Positions 8,907-16,916 of a stretch of DNA of 64,000 bases are shown one piece after another. Position 1 is the first letter of the stretch; the number at the start of each line of letters is the position of its first letter. The position numbers and the translations under genes were made by a program. The notes under the pieces were generated by a model, which searched no databases, was not told the origin of the DNA, and saw only the letters and a program-made list of their open reading frames with translations. Source of the stretch: Moraxella osloensis (lineage in GTDB: Bacteria > Pseudomonadota > Gammaproteobacteria > Pseudomonadales > Moraxellaceae); assembly GCF_009867135.1 (NCBI RefSeq), contig NZ_CP047226.1, positions 744,001 through 808,000 on the forward strand, in the 5' to 3' direction.

Positions 8907-8942
8907 AATAATAGCCACCGAATAATAGTCACCAAATAGTCG
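8907..8942. repeat. 14-bp tandem repeat (about 2.5 copies)
   Basis: AATAATAGCCACCG 8907-8920, AATAATAGTCACCA 8921-8934 and a partial AATAGTCG. Further AATAGTC cores begin at about 8877. Located between the small RNA and rpe. Confidence 0.7.
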
Positions 8943-9003
8943 AAGTTTTTTAAAATAATCTTTGCTAGAATATCCGCAACTTTTTAATCAAAGCTGACGG
9001 ACA

Positions 9004-9762
9004 ATGATGATGAACCAGTCTGAAATTCTTGAAGACTCACCTAAACAAGCCCCTAATAAATTTGCCCATCCCAACAATGATAGCCAATTTCTGATTGCCC
9101 CTTCGATTTTGTCGGCAGATTTTGCCCGTTTGGGCGAGGAGGTCGAGAAGGTTATCGCCGCAGGTGCAGATGTGGTGCATTTTGACGTGATGGACAATCA
9201 TTATGTCCCAAATTTGACCTTTGGTAGCATGATTTGTCAGGCGCTGCGTGATTATGGGGTAACTGCGCCGATAGATGTGCATTTGATGGTGTCACCGGTT
9301 GATAGTATGATTGAGCAGTTCTTAAAGGCGGGCGCCAGCATCATTACCTTTCATCCAGAAGCCACGCAACATGTCGATCGCTCTTTACAACTCATCAAAG
9401 ATGGGGGCGCTGACTGTGGACTGGTGCTCAATCCTGCCACGCCGCTACACTATCTAGACTATGTGATGGATAAAGTTGACCAAATTTTATTGATGAGTGT
9501 CAACCCAGGGTTTGGTGGGCAAGCATTTATTGATGGTACCCTCAAAAAAATTGAAGCGGTGCGCGAAATGATTAGACTATCGGGTCGCAATATTCGCCTT
9601 GAAGTCGATGGCGGTATCAAAGCCAGTAATATTCGTGCGGTTGCCGCAGCAGGCGCTGATATGTTTGTCGCAGGTTCAGCGATATTTAATCAACCTGATT
9701 ATCGCCAAGCGATTGACGCGATGCGTGCCGAACTGGCATTGGTCAGTCGCTTGCCAGCGTAA
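9004..9762 (+). CDS. rpe: ribulose-phosphate 3-epimerase
   Basis: Interconverts D-ribulose 5-phosphate and D-xylulose 5-phosphate in the pentose phosphate pathway. The TIM-barrel core starts at [16 protein letters not shown] (about residue 29). Metal and catalytic residues are in [22 protein letters not shown] and RLEVDGGIK; the phosphate loop is FVAGSAIF. The 252-residue protein has about 28 extra N-terminal residues before the usual start of the family. The beginning is ATG ATG ATG, and no better internal ATG precedes FLIAPS, so the extension may be real. Confidence 0.96.
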   Translation: MMMNQSEILEDSPKQAPNKFAHPNNDSQFLIAPSILSADFARLGEEVEKVIAAGADVVHFDVMDNHYVPNLTFGSMICQALRDYGVTAPIDVHLMVSPVDSMIEQFLKAGASIITFHPEATQHVDRSLQLIKDGGADCGLVLNPATPLHYLDYVMDKVDQILLMSVNPGFGGQAFIDGTLKKIEAVREMIRLSGRNIRLEVDGGIKASNIRAVAAAGADMFVAGSAIFNQPDYRQAIDAMRAELALVSRLPA

Positions 9763-9797
9763 ATGCGCCACAAGCAATGATACACAAGGAAATTGGT

Positions 9798-10106
9798 ATG
9801 GACGTTCAATCCCCGTCTTTAGTACCCAAAGGGCTGACAATTGGACTGGCAATATTTGCGGTGTTGCTAGGGTTGGCAGGTTTTGGGTTTAGGTTGATGT
9901 TTGGCGATAGTTTATCATCAATACTGCCCTCACTGGTGAGTACCATTGCGATTTTTTGGCTGGGTATTCCACTGGCTTTTGTCGTGGGCTCAAAGATATT
10001 AAATCGCTACTCAGGGCGTGCACCGATTCAAAATCGCAATGCATTAACCTTGGGTTTGCTATTTAGCTGCGTGGCGATGCTATGGATGATGGCGGCATAT
10101 TCGTAG
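9798..10106 (+). CDS. small integral membrane protein A (paralogue of 10222-10542)
   Basis: 102 residues with three predicted membrane helices (GLTIGLAIFAVLLGLAGFGF, IAIFWLGIPLAFVVGS, LGLLFSCVAMLWMMAAY). ATG 9798 is preferred over ATG 9777 because AAGGAA lies at 9787-9792, six bases before it. No family was recognised. The pattern (V/L)PKGL...LLGLA...W(L)GIPLA recurs in the next gene, suggesting an old duplication. It follows rpe by 35 nt and may be co-transcribed with it. Confidence 0.7.
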   Translation: MDVQSPSLVPKGLTIGLAIFAVLLGLAGFGFRLMFGDSLSSILPSLVSTIAIFWLGIPLAFVVGSKILNRYSGRAPIQNRNALTLGLLFSCVAMLWMMAAYS

Positions 10107-10156
10107 CGGTTCGTTCGGCGAGTCGGCACCCCAAGACATTGACATTAACGCCATAA

Positions 10157-10182
10157 ATTGATGCTAGACATTGATGCTACAC
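10157..10182. repeat. 13-bp tandem duplication
   Basis: ATTGATGCTAGAC 10157-10169 and ATTGATGCTACAC 10170-10182, one mismatch, between the two small membrane-protein genes. Confidence 0.75.
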
Positions 10183-10221
10183 ATAACACCAATCCCCAGT
10201 AATTATTTAGGAATTTATTGA

Positions 10222-10542
10222 ATGGCATTGCCACATTATACTAAGCAAGAATTATCGATTTATCCCAGCAATCTTCCAAAAGGCTTAATCAATACACTGA
10301 TAGTTGCCTGTTTGTTGTTAGGATTGGCGGCTTTACGCAGTAGCAAGGGAATGCAAGGCTGGCTCAATGTCATCGAAAATTGGGTGTTTATGCTATTGTG
10401 GATTCCGCTTGCCGTCACCCTTTGCGCATTACCTTTTAAATTACGGGATGATAGTTTTGAGCTTAAATTGGCGTATTATCTCGGTATGTTTGTGGCATTC
10501 TTATTTGAAATTAATAAACTTCGCTATTGGCATACTATGTAA
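10222..10542 (+). CDS. small integral membrane protein B (paralogue of 9798-10106)
   Basis: 106 residues with three predicted helices (INTLIVACLLLGLAAL, WVFMLLWIPLAVTLCAL, LAYYLGMFVAFLFEI). AGGAAT lies about 9 nt before the ATG. Segments SNLPKGL, LLLGLA and WIPLA align with the preceding gene. Function unknown; possibly the two proteins interact. Confidence 0.7.
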   Translation: MALPHYTKQELSIYPSNLPKGLINTLIVACLLLGLAALRSSKGMQGWLNVIENWVFMLLWIPLAVTLCALPFKLRDDSFELKLAYYLGMFVAFLFEINKLRYWHTM

Positions 10543-10565
10543 ACATGATGATTTAGGGTAACAGT

Positions 10566-10589
10566 TAATAGCTAAAATAATAGCTAAAA
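10566..10589. repeat. 12-bp perfect tandem duplication
   Basis: TAATAGCTAAAA at 10566-10577 and again at 10578-10589, in the gap before the IS-interrupted gene. Confidence 0.75.
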
Positions 10590-10804
10590 GTTTTGCGCAA
10601 TACTTTTTTTTGACCGATGAATTTTTAGGCTTACCCAAAACTAACATGCTTGAATTTTTAAACAGTTGCAATCATAGTAATGCTATATTTGCTTTTTCTT
10701 TTTATAATAATAGCCAAAAAGAGAAAAAATAAGATGGGATATCATATTTCAATTGTTAATGAGAATATATATTCTCATGAGTCAAGGTCTATATTATATA
10801 ATAT

Positions 10805-11950
10805 AGAACTTACGCACTATCCAAAGAAAGCATGATATGCTAAAGGAAAAGCAAGAACAACCAAATTGATAAGACAACTTAGCCGACCCAGCACCGCCCA
10901 CTGCACCCTAGGACACTATATCGGAATGCTCATCAGCGAACCCAAACAGCCCACCTGCACAAGGCTTGCTCAAAGTATTGAGATTGGGCATGACAGCATC
11001 AACAACTTTTTAGGTAGAGAGAGCTTTGAGCCTCGTGACCTGTATGAGCAAACAAAGGGGTATATCAACCTAACTGGTGGCATCATCAGCATAGATGACA
11101 CCGTGCTTGACAAACCCTACAGCAACAAAACCGACCTAATTGGCTATTACTATAGTGGCAAGCATCACAAAGCCGTACAAGGCATTAACCTTATCACCCT
11201 GTACTACACCGACTTAACAGGCAATAGCCAACCCATCAACTACCGACTATATGACCCCAAAGACAACCTTACCAAAAACGACTACTTTCAAAAAATGTTA
11301 GATGAAGTCTTGGCATGGGGGCTTATCCCAAGCTATATCACAGGCGACAGTTGGTACAGCAGTAAAGAAAACCTTAAACACATCAAACACGCTGAGTTAG
11401 GGTTTATGTTTGCGGTTAAGGCAAATCGTACGGTTTCTATCAAACAAGGCGAATGGTTGCAAGTACAGCAGATTGACCATGTGCCAAAAACAGGATTAGA
11501 AGTTTGGCTTAAAGACTTTGGTTTTGTTACCCTTTACCGTCATCACTTTAAAGACCAAGTGAGACATTATGTGAAGTTTGACCCTAAACCTAAAGACAGC
11601 GAGCCAAATTCACCGGTATTTACACCACTTGATTTTGAGTATTTGCATGATTGTCATTGGCAGATTGAAACCTATCATCGAACCATTAAACAGTGTTGTT
11701 CGATTGAGAAGTTTCAGCTTCGCCGTGAGCGTAAAATCCGTAATCATGTGTTCTCATCATTGATGGCGTTCGTGTATTTAAAACAGCAATTAAGTTTCGG
11801 CTTTTCTTCGGTGTATGCTTGGGTTAGTCATCTTTTTACGCCTGTAGTGGCTCAGATGTCAAGACAGGTCGCTGATGATTTGTTTTATCTAAATCCAAAA
11901 TTTAGCTAGGGCTATCATGTTTTGTTGAGTTAAGATAGTGCGTAAGTTCT
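10805..11950 (+). mobile_element. IS4/IS701-like insertion sequence (1146 bp)
   Basis: Ends are perfect 17-bp inverted repeats: AGAACTTACGCACTATC at 10805-10821 and its complement at 11934-11950. The heptamer ATAATAT is directly repeated at 10798-10804 and 11951-11957 and fits a target-site duplication. One transposase gene fills the element. The clean ends and intact ORF point to a recent insertion. Family naming rests on transposase motifs only. Confidence 0.92.
10866..11909 (+). CDS. DDE transposase, IS4/IS701-like
   Basis: 347 residues. Catalytic acidic residues appear in GGIISIDDTVLDKPY (about 73-85), SYITGDSWYSS (second Asp) and CHWQIETYHRTIKQCC (Glu, with the Y-x2-R-x-x-K context of IS4-type enzymes). 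The only available start in frame is TTG 10866, or ATG at residue 21; AGGA lies rather far upstream, so initiation is uncertain and may be weak. The reading frame is intact to the right end. Confidence 0.85.
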   Translation: MIRQLSRPSTAHCTLGHYIGMLISEPKQPTCTRLAQSIEIGHDSINNFLGRESFEPRDLYEQTKGYINLTGGIISIDDTVLDKPYSNKTDLIGYYYSGKHHKAVQGINLITLYYTDLTGNSQPINYRLYDPKDNLTKNDYFQKMLDEVLAWGLIPSYITGDSWYSSKENLKHIKHAELGFMFAVKANRTVSIKQGEWLQVQQIDHVPKTGLEVWLKDFGFVTLYRHHFKDQVRHYVKFDPKPKDSEPNSPVFTPLDFEYLHDCHWQIETYHRTIKQCCSIEKFQLRRERKIRNHVFSSLMAFVYLKQQLSFGFSSVYAWVSHLFTPVVAQMSRQVADDLFYLNPKFS

Positions 11951-12519
11951 ATAATATAGAGTTGCTGACTGATATTTTGGAAGCTGAGTTTAATTTTATT
12001 AAGCGGGAATCTGAAGGTGAGTTTTTTTTTACTAATTCTGAAAATGAAGACTTTATTTTGTTTTATTTAGATGGTGAGCTTTGGGCGAATACTACAAATG
12101 ATGAGCTTATACTTAAGATGGTAAATATCGCAAAATTTTTTAATGATGGAACTATTGTTAAAGGTGATGAGGGGGAGGTTTATTATCAAGATGGTAATGG
12201 TTGTATTCAGAAAGATTTATGTGATTCTAGTGAGGAGGTTTATTTCTATGATAATATATGGTTGAGATTTAAGGGGATTATAGTACTTTTGCTTATTTCC
12301 ATCTTTATTTTAATTTTTAGATATATTTTTAGGGGCTTAGGAAGTTAAAGAGGACTGTTGCGGAGTAGTTTAAGAAAATCAAGGTACAAATTATCATGGC
12401 GATGATTAAAACGATATTCCGTTTATCAGCCGTTGCCGTAAAACCACCGACTTTAGGCGGTGGATATAAGGCAACTCATACACTATAACGCTTGCATAAA
12501 TTTTGCTAAAATAATTTGC

Positions 12520-13626
12520 ATGAAAACACTCAAGCTACGCATACGAGACAAACATACTGATAAACTCAACCGCCTAAGCGGTGCGGTCAATTTCGTATGG
12601 AATTATGTCAATGACTTGAGTTACAAACACCTAAAAAAGACTGGTAAATTCTTTAGTGCGTATGATTTAAACGAATATACCAAAGGTAGCGGTGAACTAC
12701 TTGGCTTACACAGTCAGACCATCCAAGCCATCAATGAAACCCACGCCAAAGCTCGAAAGCAATTCAAAAAAGCCAAACTAAACTGGCGAACCAACAACCC
12801 AAATTCAAAACGTAAATCATTAGGCTGGCTACCATTCAAACAATCGGCTATTAAGCACATTACCACGCACCAAATTGGTAAAAAAGGCTTAAAATCCACC
12901 TTACAGCTTAGTTTAGCCAAAGGACAAAAACTAGTCATTGACCTATGGGACAGCTACAACCTATCGCTTTACCAAATCAACACACTAGAAATCGTCCAAG
13001 ACAGCCGTAACCGTTGGTATGCCTGTATTACCGTCAAACAATACCCTAAAACTACTTGCGGAATGGGTAGCGTTGGGATTGATTTAGGCTTAAAAGACAG
13101 TGCCACCGCCTCAAATGGCGATAAACTACAAATCAAGCAAACGCTCAAATATGCCAAAGCGTTAGCCACCGCCCAACGTGCCAAAAACAAACAGCGTGTC
13201 AAAGCGATCCATGCCAAAATCAAACATACACGGCAAGACCTAATCCACAAATTCACCACCCAATTAGTCAAAGACAATGCCCTAATCGTGGTAGGTGACG
13301 TTAGAACTACCCAATTTAACAGTAAAAAAGGCAAACTCGCCAAATCGGTTTACGATGCAGGCTGGTTTGAACTGAAACGACAACTGACCTACAAATGCGA
13401 GAACGCAGGTTGCCGTTTTGAAATCGTGAATGAGAGATACACGACCCAGCGATGTTCGTGTTGCGGTGAAATCACCGCCAATAGTCCGAAAGGTAGAAAA
13501 TCGCTTGGAATAAGAGAATGGATATGTGCTTCGTGTGGCACATGGCATGATAGAGATATCAATGCCAGTAAGAACATTCTTGCGGTCGGGCTTGACCGTC
13601 TTGTAGAAGGAATCCCCTTGCTTTAG
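12520..13626 (+). CDS. tnpB: RNA-guided endonuclease TnpB with rearranged RuvC site
   Basis: 368 residues from ATG 12520. An upstream GTG-type start at 12460 would overlap the left-end hairpin and is rejected. RuvC-I is GSVGIDLGLKDSA (Asp188). At RuvC-II the usual VVEDL Glu is Gly259 in IVVGDVRTTQF; a Glu occurs instead at 305 in IVNERYTTQRC, the pattern of TnpB branches with a rearranged catalytic site. RuvC-III is HDRDINASKNI (Asp346). A zinc ribbon is formed by Cys312/315 and Cys336/339. TnpB is guided by omegaRNA from the element's right end, and the stop codon lies within the right-end hairpin loop. Confidence 0.92.
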   Translation: MKTLKLRIRDKHTDKLNRLSGAVNFVWNYVNDLSYKHLKKTGKFFSAYDLNEYTKGSGELLGLHSQTIQAINETHAKARKQFKKAKLNWRTNNPNSKRKSLGWLPFKQSAIKHITTHQIGKKGLKSTLQLSLAKGQKLVIDLWDSYNLSLYQINTLEIVQDSRNRWYACITVKQYPKTTCGMGSVGIDLGLKDSATASNGDKLQIKQTLKYAKALATAQRAKNKQRVKAIHAKIKHTRQDLIHKFTTQLVKDNALIVVGDVRTTQFNSKKGKLAKSVYDAGWFELKRQLTYKCENAGCRFEIVNERYTTQRCSCCGEITANSPKGRKSLGIREWICASCGTWHDRDINASKNILAVGLDRLVEGIPLL

Positions 13627-13643
13627 CAAGGGGAGGAAGTCAA
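13480..13643 (+). ncRNA. predicted omegaRNA (reRNA) region of the TnpB element
   Basis: In known systems the guide RNA overlaps the 3' end of tnpB and runs through the right-end hairpin, with the guide taken from flanking DNA. Here the hairpin 13614-13633 and the conserved-looking AGGAAGTCAA mark the scaffold end; a guide would begin near 13642-13644. The 5' limit is a guess. Confidence 0.4.
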
Positions 13644-13684
13644 AGGCAGGCTGCTATTGATAAACAAGCTGTTAGGGCGTATAG

Positions 13685-14416
13685 ATGAATATTTTGCTCG
13701 GTATATTGCTGGCTGTATTGACCGTATTGATAAGCTTTTTGGCGTATCGATGGATAAGGCTGGCTTGGTATAAACTACATGATATGGCAGGTATTGAGGT
13801 CGGTATGTCTCAATATTCCGTGCCGCCCACAGCATCGCCGGCAAAACCAGAAACCATGCGCTTGGCGTACCAATCAAACATGCCAATTCCCAATACCTTC
13901 GGTAGTGATAGCCGTTTTAACTTAATGCCACCTGCTAGCAAAAATGCAAGCAATAAAAAATGGTTCAAAGCAAAAAATCAGCAACCGCGATTATCTTCAC
14001 CTTCGATTTTAGGTATTGATGGCGCGGCAATTGAACGTATGCCAACAGCTGCCGTAATGCTGCTTGATACAATCCATGATAAACTCATTCGTTATCAGGC
14101 GTGGCAACGTGACCAAAGTCAGTCAGTCAACCAACCAGACCATCCGCAAACCCAATGGTTGACTGAAAATAAGTTTGTGGTCAATCGCTTGATTGAGCAG
14201 ACGATTCCTGAAGCAGTACACCAGTATGACCAAATTGCCAAATATCATCCCAGTCAGCTCAATCAAAAAATTCAGGGTGAGATGACTGCAGGCGAGATGC
14301 TCATTGAGGTATTGGCTCGCGTCAATCGGCAATTAGATGAATTGCTTAATGAGATGTTTCATGAAGTCAGCCAGCAATTTGCGTCAACTTATCGCTATGT
14401 CAAAAATCGCACGTAG
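13685..14416 (+). CDS. single-pass membrane protein of unknown function
   Basis: 243 residues. One N-terminal helix (ILLGILLAVLTVLISFLAYRWI, residues 3-24) is followed by a low-complexity Pro/Ser linker and a helical C-terminal region (about 110-243, rich in Gln/Glu, ending QQFASTYRYVKN). No family was recognised. A weak TTAGGG lies about 9 nt before the ATG. The TnpB element ends about 40 bp upstream and may have displaced its promoter. A terminator follows. Confidence 0.75.
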   Translation: MNILLGILLAVLTVLISFLAYRWIRLAWYKLHDMAGIEVGMSQYSVPPTASPAKPETMRLAYQSNMPIPNTFGSDSRFNLMPPASKNASNKKWFKAKNQQPRLSSPSILGIDGAAIERMPTAAVMLLDTIHDKLIRYQAWQRDQSQSVNQPDHPQTQWLTENKFVVNRLIEQTIPEAVHQYDQIAKYHPSQLNQKIQGEMTAGEMLIEVLARVNRQLDELLNEMFHEVSQQFASTYRYVKNRT

Positions 14417-14450
14417 TTGATGGTAGATTAACATTGGTACATTAAAATGA

Positions 14451-14480
14451 AAAAAGCGTATCAATTTGATACGCTTTTTT
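14451..14480. terminator. bidirectional terminator (hypothetical gene / rluB)
   Basis: Stem AAAAAGCGTATC 14451-14462 / GATACGCTTTTT 14468-14479 between convergent genes. Confidence 0.88.
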
Positions 14481-14505
14481 TGTAAGTTGCTTTTTTGTAA
14501 GTTTT
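14476..14505. repeat. 15-bp tandem duplication of the terminator T-tract
   Basis: TTTTTTGTAAGTTGC 14476-14490 and TTTTTTGTAAGTTTT 14491-14505. Confidence 0.65.
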
Positions 14506-14512
14506 ATAGCGG

Positions 14513-15376
14513 TTAGCTACTTCTTTTTTCTTTATCGCGGCGTAAGTGATGACCGCCGCGGCGCGCTTTTAGCGGTTTTTTCTCAAAGCGTTCTTGGCGG
14601 CGTTTGGCAATGCCATAAAGCCCTGTGCCTTGGCGCGGGCGAATGTTGACAAGCCCTGCTAAGGTGTCAATCTCACGGCGATCTAGCTCAAGATAACGAC
14701 CCGTGCGAAGCTCCCTTGGGAGACTGACAGAGCCGTAACGGATACGCAGCAATCGGCTTACTTTTAAGCCTTGCGATTCAAATAAGCGGCGTACTTCACG
14801 ATTGCGACCTTCTTTGAGTTTGACTTGGTACCATTTGTTGATACCTTCACCGCCTTTTTCAACGATGTCATCAAACTGTGCCATACCATCTTCTAGCATG
14901 ACGCCTCGTTTGAGATTTAAGATAATCTCAGGGGTGACTTCCCCCATCACACGCACCGCATATTCGCGCTCTATTTCATTTGATGGGTGCATCAGACGGT
15001 GAGCCAGTTCTCCATCATTGGTAAATAGCAATAAACCTGTTGAGTTGATGTCCAACCGACCCACCATTACCCAGCGGTCATGATTTAGGGGTGGCAGGCG
15101 CTCAAACACCGTGGGACGACCTTCTGGGTCATGGGCTGAGCAAATTTCGCCTTCTGGCTTGTAATACATCAAGATACGGCGGCGTTTTTCGTTTTCTGCG
15201 GTATAGCGTAGCAAACGTCCATCGACTCGGATTTCATCGCCCTGTCCGACACGGTCACCAATGGTAGCCACAGTCCCGTTAACACTGACGCGACCTTCGC
15301 GAATCACATCTTCCATTTGGCGGCGCGAACCTAAGCCTAGACGGGCGAGCGCTTTTTGCAGTTTTTCGTCTTTCAT
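14513..15376 (-). CDS. rluB: 23S rRNA pseudouridine synthase RluB (RsuA/RluB family)
   Basis: An S4 RNA-binding domain occupies residues 3-60 (KLQKALARLGLGSRRQMEDVIREGRVSVNG). The synthase domain follows, with catalytic Asp in MVGRLDINSTGLLLFTNDG and the family motif GRNREVRRLFE. E. coli RluB makes Psi2605 in 23S rRNA. The 287-residue length and basic tail (AKRRQERFEKKPLKARRGGHHLRRDKEKR) fit RluB better than RsuA or RluE. Its usual neighbours scpA and scpB lie about 1 kb away. Confidence 0.92.
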   Translation of the reverse strand: MKDEKLQKALARLGLGSRRQMEDVIREGRVSVNGTVATIGDRVGQGDEIRVDGRLLRYTAENEKRRRILMYYKPEGEICSAHDPEGRPTVFERLPPLNHDRWVMVGRLDINSTGLLLFTNDGELAHRLMHPSNEIEREYAVRVMGEVTPEIILNLKRGVMLEDGMAQFDDIVEKGGEGINKWYQVKLKEGRNREVRRLFESQGLKVSRLLRIRYGSVSLPRELRTGRYLELDRREIDTLAGLVNIRPRQGTGLYGIAKRRQERFEKKPLKARRGGHHLRRDKEKRSS

Positions 15377-15406
15377 TCAATAATCCTTTAATAGGTAGCA
15401 ACATTT

Positions 15407-15437
15407 CACAATGTTGTGATAGCATGAAACTTCATGC
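15407..15437. promoter_or_regulatory. two adjacent palindromes upstream of rluB
   Basis: CACAATGTTGTG (15407-15418) and GCATGAAACTTCATGC (15422-15437) lie 31-61 bp before the rluB start. They could be operators or leader hairpins; no regulator was recognised. Confidence 0.3.
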
Positions 15438-15610
15438 TTGTGCCTATTGTAGGACAAGCGATGATTGAAAGCTAGTATAAAGTCATGTGGCTAAATTTTA
15501 ACCAGTATTTTAATCAAAAATTTAATATAAATAATATCACATTGTAAAAATTATTTTACGTTATAATCATCGACATAAGTGAATCAATAACAACACAAGG
15601 AATAATAACA

Positions 15611-16309
15611 ATGAAAGGGCAAATAGCCAATTTCTCGCCGCAACATGGTCAAGGTATCATCATGGGGGATGACGGCAAAAATTACCCATTTACTAGCCAA
15701 CAATGGCAACAAGCCACGGCACCGATGGCAGGACAACAAGTAGAATTTAGTGTCGATGCGCAGGGTTATGCGGTGGCAGTTGTCGGTCTTGCTGCAGGCA
15801 ATGCAATCAATCTAAATAAACCGATAGATAGCACGATTGCGCCCATCCATCACGGCTATACAGACAACTCTACAACTGCCAACTATGGTCAAGTTACTCA
15901 AGCAGCGGGTATGAATGCTGTCAATCCAGCATGGGCGATTGAAGAAAATTATGGCTTTTTTGATTGGGTTAAAAAAAGTCTCAGCAATTATGCCAATTTT
16001 AAAGGGCGTGCTAGACGCAAAGAATATTGGTATTTTTATTTAGCGTGTTTCATGTTGTATCTGGGTGGGGCATTCATTGATTATATGATTGGTACTGATG
16101 GCATTGTGGCGGGGCTTATTTCTTTGGCGTTGCTGATTCCCAATATTGCAGTAGGTGTTCGCCGTTTACATGATGTTAATAAATCAGGTTGGTGGATGCT
16201 GATTGCCTTTATCCCCATCATTGGCGGGATTATGCTGCTGGTTTGGTATTGCACAGATACCAAACCGAATGTCAACCAGTGGGGCGCCCCTGCTCGCCGC
16301 TTGCCTTAA
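15611..16309 (+). CDS. cold-shock-like domain fused to DUF805 membrane domain
   Basis: Residues 1-65 resemble a cold-shock/OB fold (MKGQIANFSPQHGQGIIMGDDGKNYPF..., VEFSVDAQGYAVAV). After a linker, residues about 115-225 form a DUF805 domain: FDWVKKSLSNYANFKGRARRKEYWYF, helices YLACFMLYLGGAFI, VAGLISLALLIPNIAVGVRRLHD and WWMLIAFIPIIGGIMLLVWY, and the terminal NQWG motif. DUF805 proteins are small inner-membrane proteins of unknown role. The CSD-like N-terminus probably faces the cytoplasm. AAGGAA lies about 9 nt before the ATG. Confidence 0.85.
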   Translation: MKGQIANFSPQHGQGIIMGDDGKNYPFTSQQWQQATAPMAGQQVEFSVDAQGYAVAVVGLAAGNAINLNKPIDSTIAPIHHGYTDNSTTANYGQVTQAAGMNAVNPAWAIEENYGFFDWVKKSLSNYANFKGRARRKEYWYFYLACFMLYLGGAFIDYMIGTDGIVAGLISLALLIPNIAVGVRRLHDVNKSGWWMLIAFIPIIGGIMLLVWYCTDTKPNVNQWGAPARRLP

Positions 16310-16348
16310 TGCATTCTTGATGTAGGGTCTTCAAACAGGATCTTTAAG

Positions 16349-16375
16349 AAGCTGCCCAGTCGGCAGCTTTTTATA
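16349..16375 (+). terminator. terminator after the CSD-DUF805 gene
   Basis: Perfect 8-bp stem AAGCTGCC 16349-16356 / GGCAGCTT 16362-16369 followed by T-rich TTTTTAT. It also abuts the scpB stop on the other strand. Confidence 0.75.
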
Positions 16376-16916
16376 TCTCAAGCTGTTGTACATCAGCTAG
16401 CTTTGGTAAATCTTGCAAGCTTTTAAGCCCAAAGGCGGCTAAAAACGCTGGGGTGGTATGCAGTAGTGCAGGACGTCCCAGCGTATCGCGAAAGCCTTGC
16501 TCAATAATCCAGCCTTTATCAAATAATTGCCGTAAGATATTGCTCGATACAGTCACGCCACGAATTTGCTCAATATCGCCACGCGTCACCGGTTGTTTAT
16601 AAGCAATCACACTTAACGTCTCTAATAGCGCTTGGCTTAAGGTTTCTTGACGCTGGGGAAAAACTTGCTGAATCAGCGGGCTAAAGTCATTGGCGATTTG
16701 CAATCGGTAGCCGCTCGCGGTATCCGCTAAGGTTAACGCGCCTTGTGATAGCCGCTGCTGCAAGACCGTGAGTGCCATGCTCAGTTGGTTTGAATTAATC
16801 GATAGCCAGTGACATAGCTGTTTGGCAGTAATCGGGGTTTCTGAGGCATGTAAAATCGCTTCGATAGATTTGCTATGCTGCTGGGCAAGCTGATGTTGTT
16901 GGTTAAAATCGGTCAT
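16371..16916 (-). CDS. scpB: segregation and condensation protein ScpB
   Basis: ScpB is a winged-helix partner of ScpA in the SMC condensin complex. The protein shows EAILHASETPITAKQLCHWL and ALLETLSVIAYKQPVTRGDIEQIRGVTVSSNILRQLFDKGWI, the strongest ScpB signature, followed by GRPALLHTTPAFLAAFGLKSLQDLP. ATG 16916 is preferred because it overlaps the scpA stop as ATGA; ATG 16928 would add four residues. Neither has a clear ribosome site, so translation is probably coupled to scpA. Confidence 0.93.
   Translation of the reverse strand: MTDFNQQHQLAQQHSKSIEAILHASETPITAKQLCHWLSINSNQLSMALTVLQQRLSQGALTLADTASGYRLQIANDFSPLIQQVFPQRQETLSQALLETLSVIAYKQPVTRGDIEQIRGVTVSSNILRQLFDKGWIIEQGFRDTLGRPALLHTTPAFLAAFGLKSLQDLPKLADVQQLEI

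Larger units (their letters stand above)
10734..12348 (+). pseudogene. A/T-rich hypothetical gene interrupted by an IS4/IS701-like element
   Basis: The 5' part (ATG 10734, AAGAGAAAAAAT upstream) encodes MGYHISIVNENIYSHESRSI and then LYN. The 3' part continues after the IS as IELLTDILEAEFNFIKRES. Removing 10805-11957 (element plus one target-site copy) joins TTA TAT AAT AT with A GAG TTG and restores one ORF of 153 residues ending at 12348. The product would have a hydrophilic acidic body and one C-terminal membrane helix (IIVLLLISIFILIFRYIF). No family was recognised. The gene is much more A/T-rich than its neighbours, which suggests horizontal origin. As it stands the gene is broken after codon 24. 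Confidence 0.85.
12440..13643 (+). mobile_element. TnpB-only IS200/IS605-type element
   Basis: Left-end hairpin CCACCG 12444-12449 / CGGTGG 12458-12463 with loop ACTTTAGG. Right-end hairpin CCCCTTGC 13614-13621 / GCAAGGGG 13626-13633 with loop TTTA, followed by AGGAAGTCAA. Such subterminal hairpins mark IS200/IS605 ends. No Y1 transposase (TnpA) gene is present, so the element would have to be mobilised in trans. Exact cleavage sites cannot be fixed, so the boundaries are approximate. Confidence 0.75.

Noticed and set aside
12460-12519. Earlier start of tnpB
   Set aside because: It would begin inside the left-end hairpin of the element and adds residues absent from TnpB proteins.
12969-13629. 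Two open frames of 115-124 codons opposite tnpB
   Set aside because: Antisense shadows of a well-supported gene with intact RuvC and zinc motifs.
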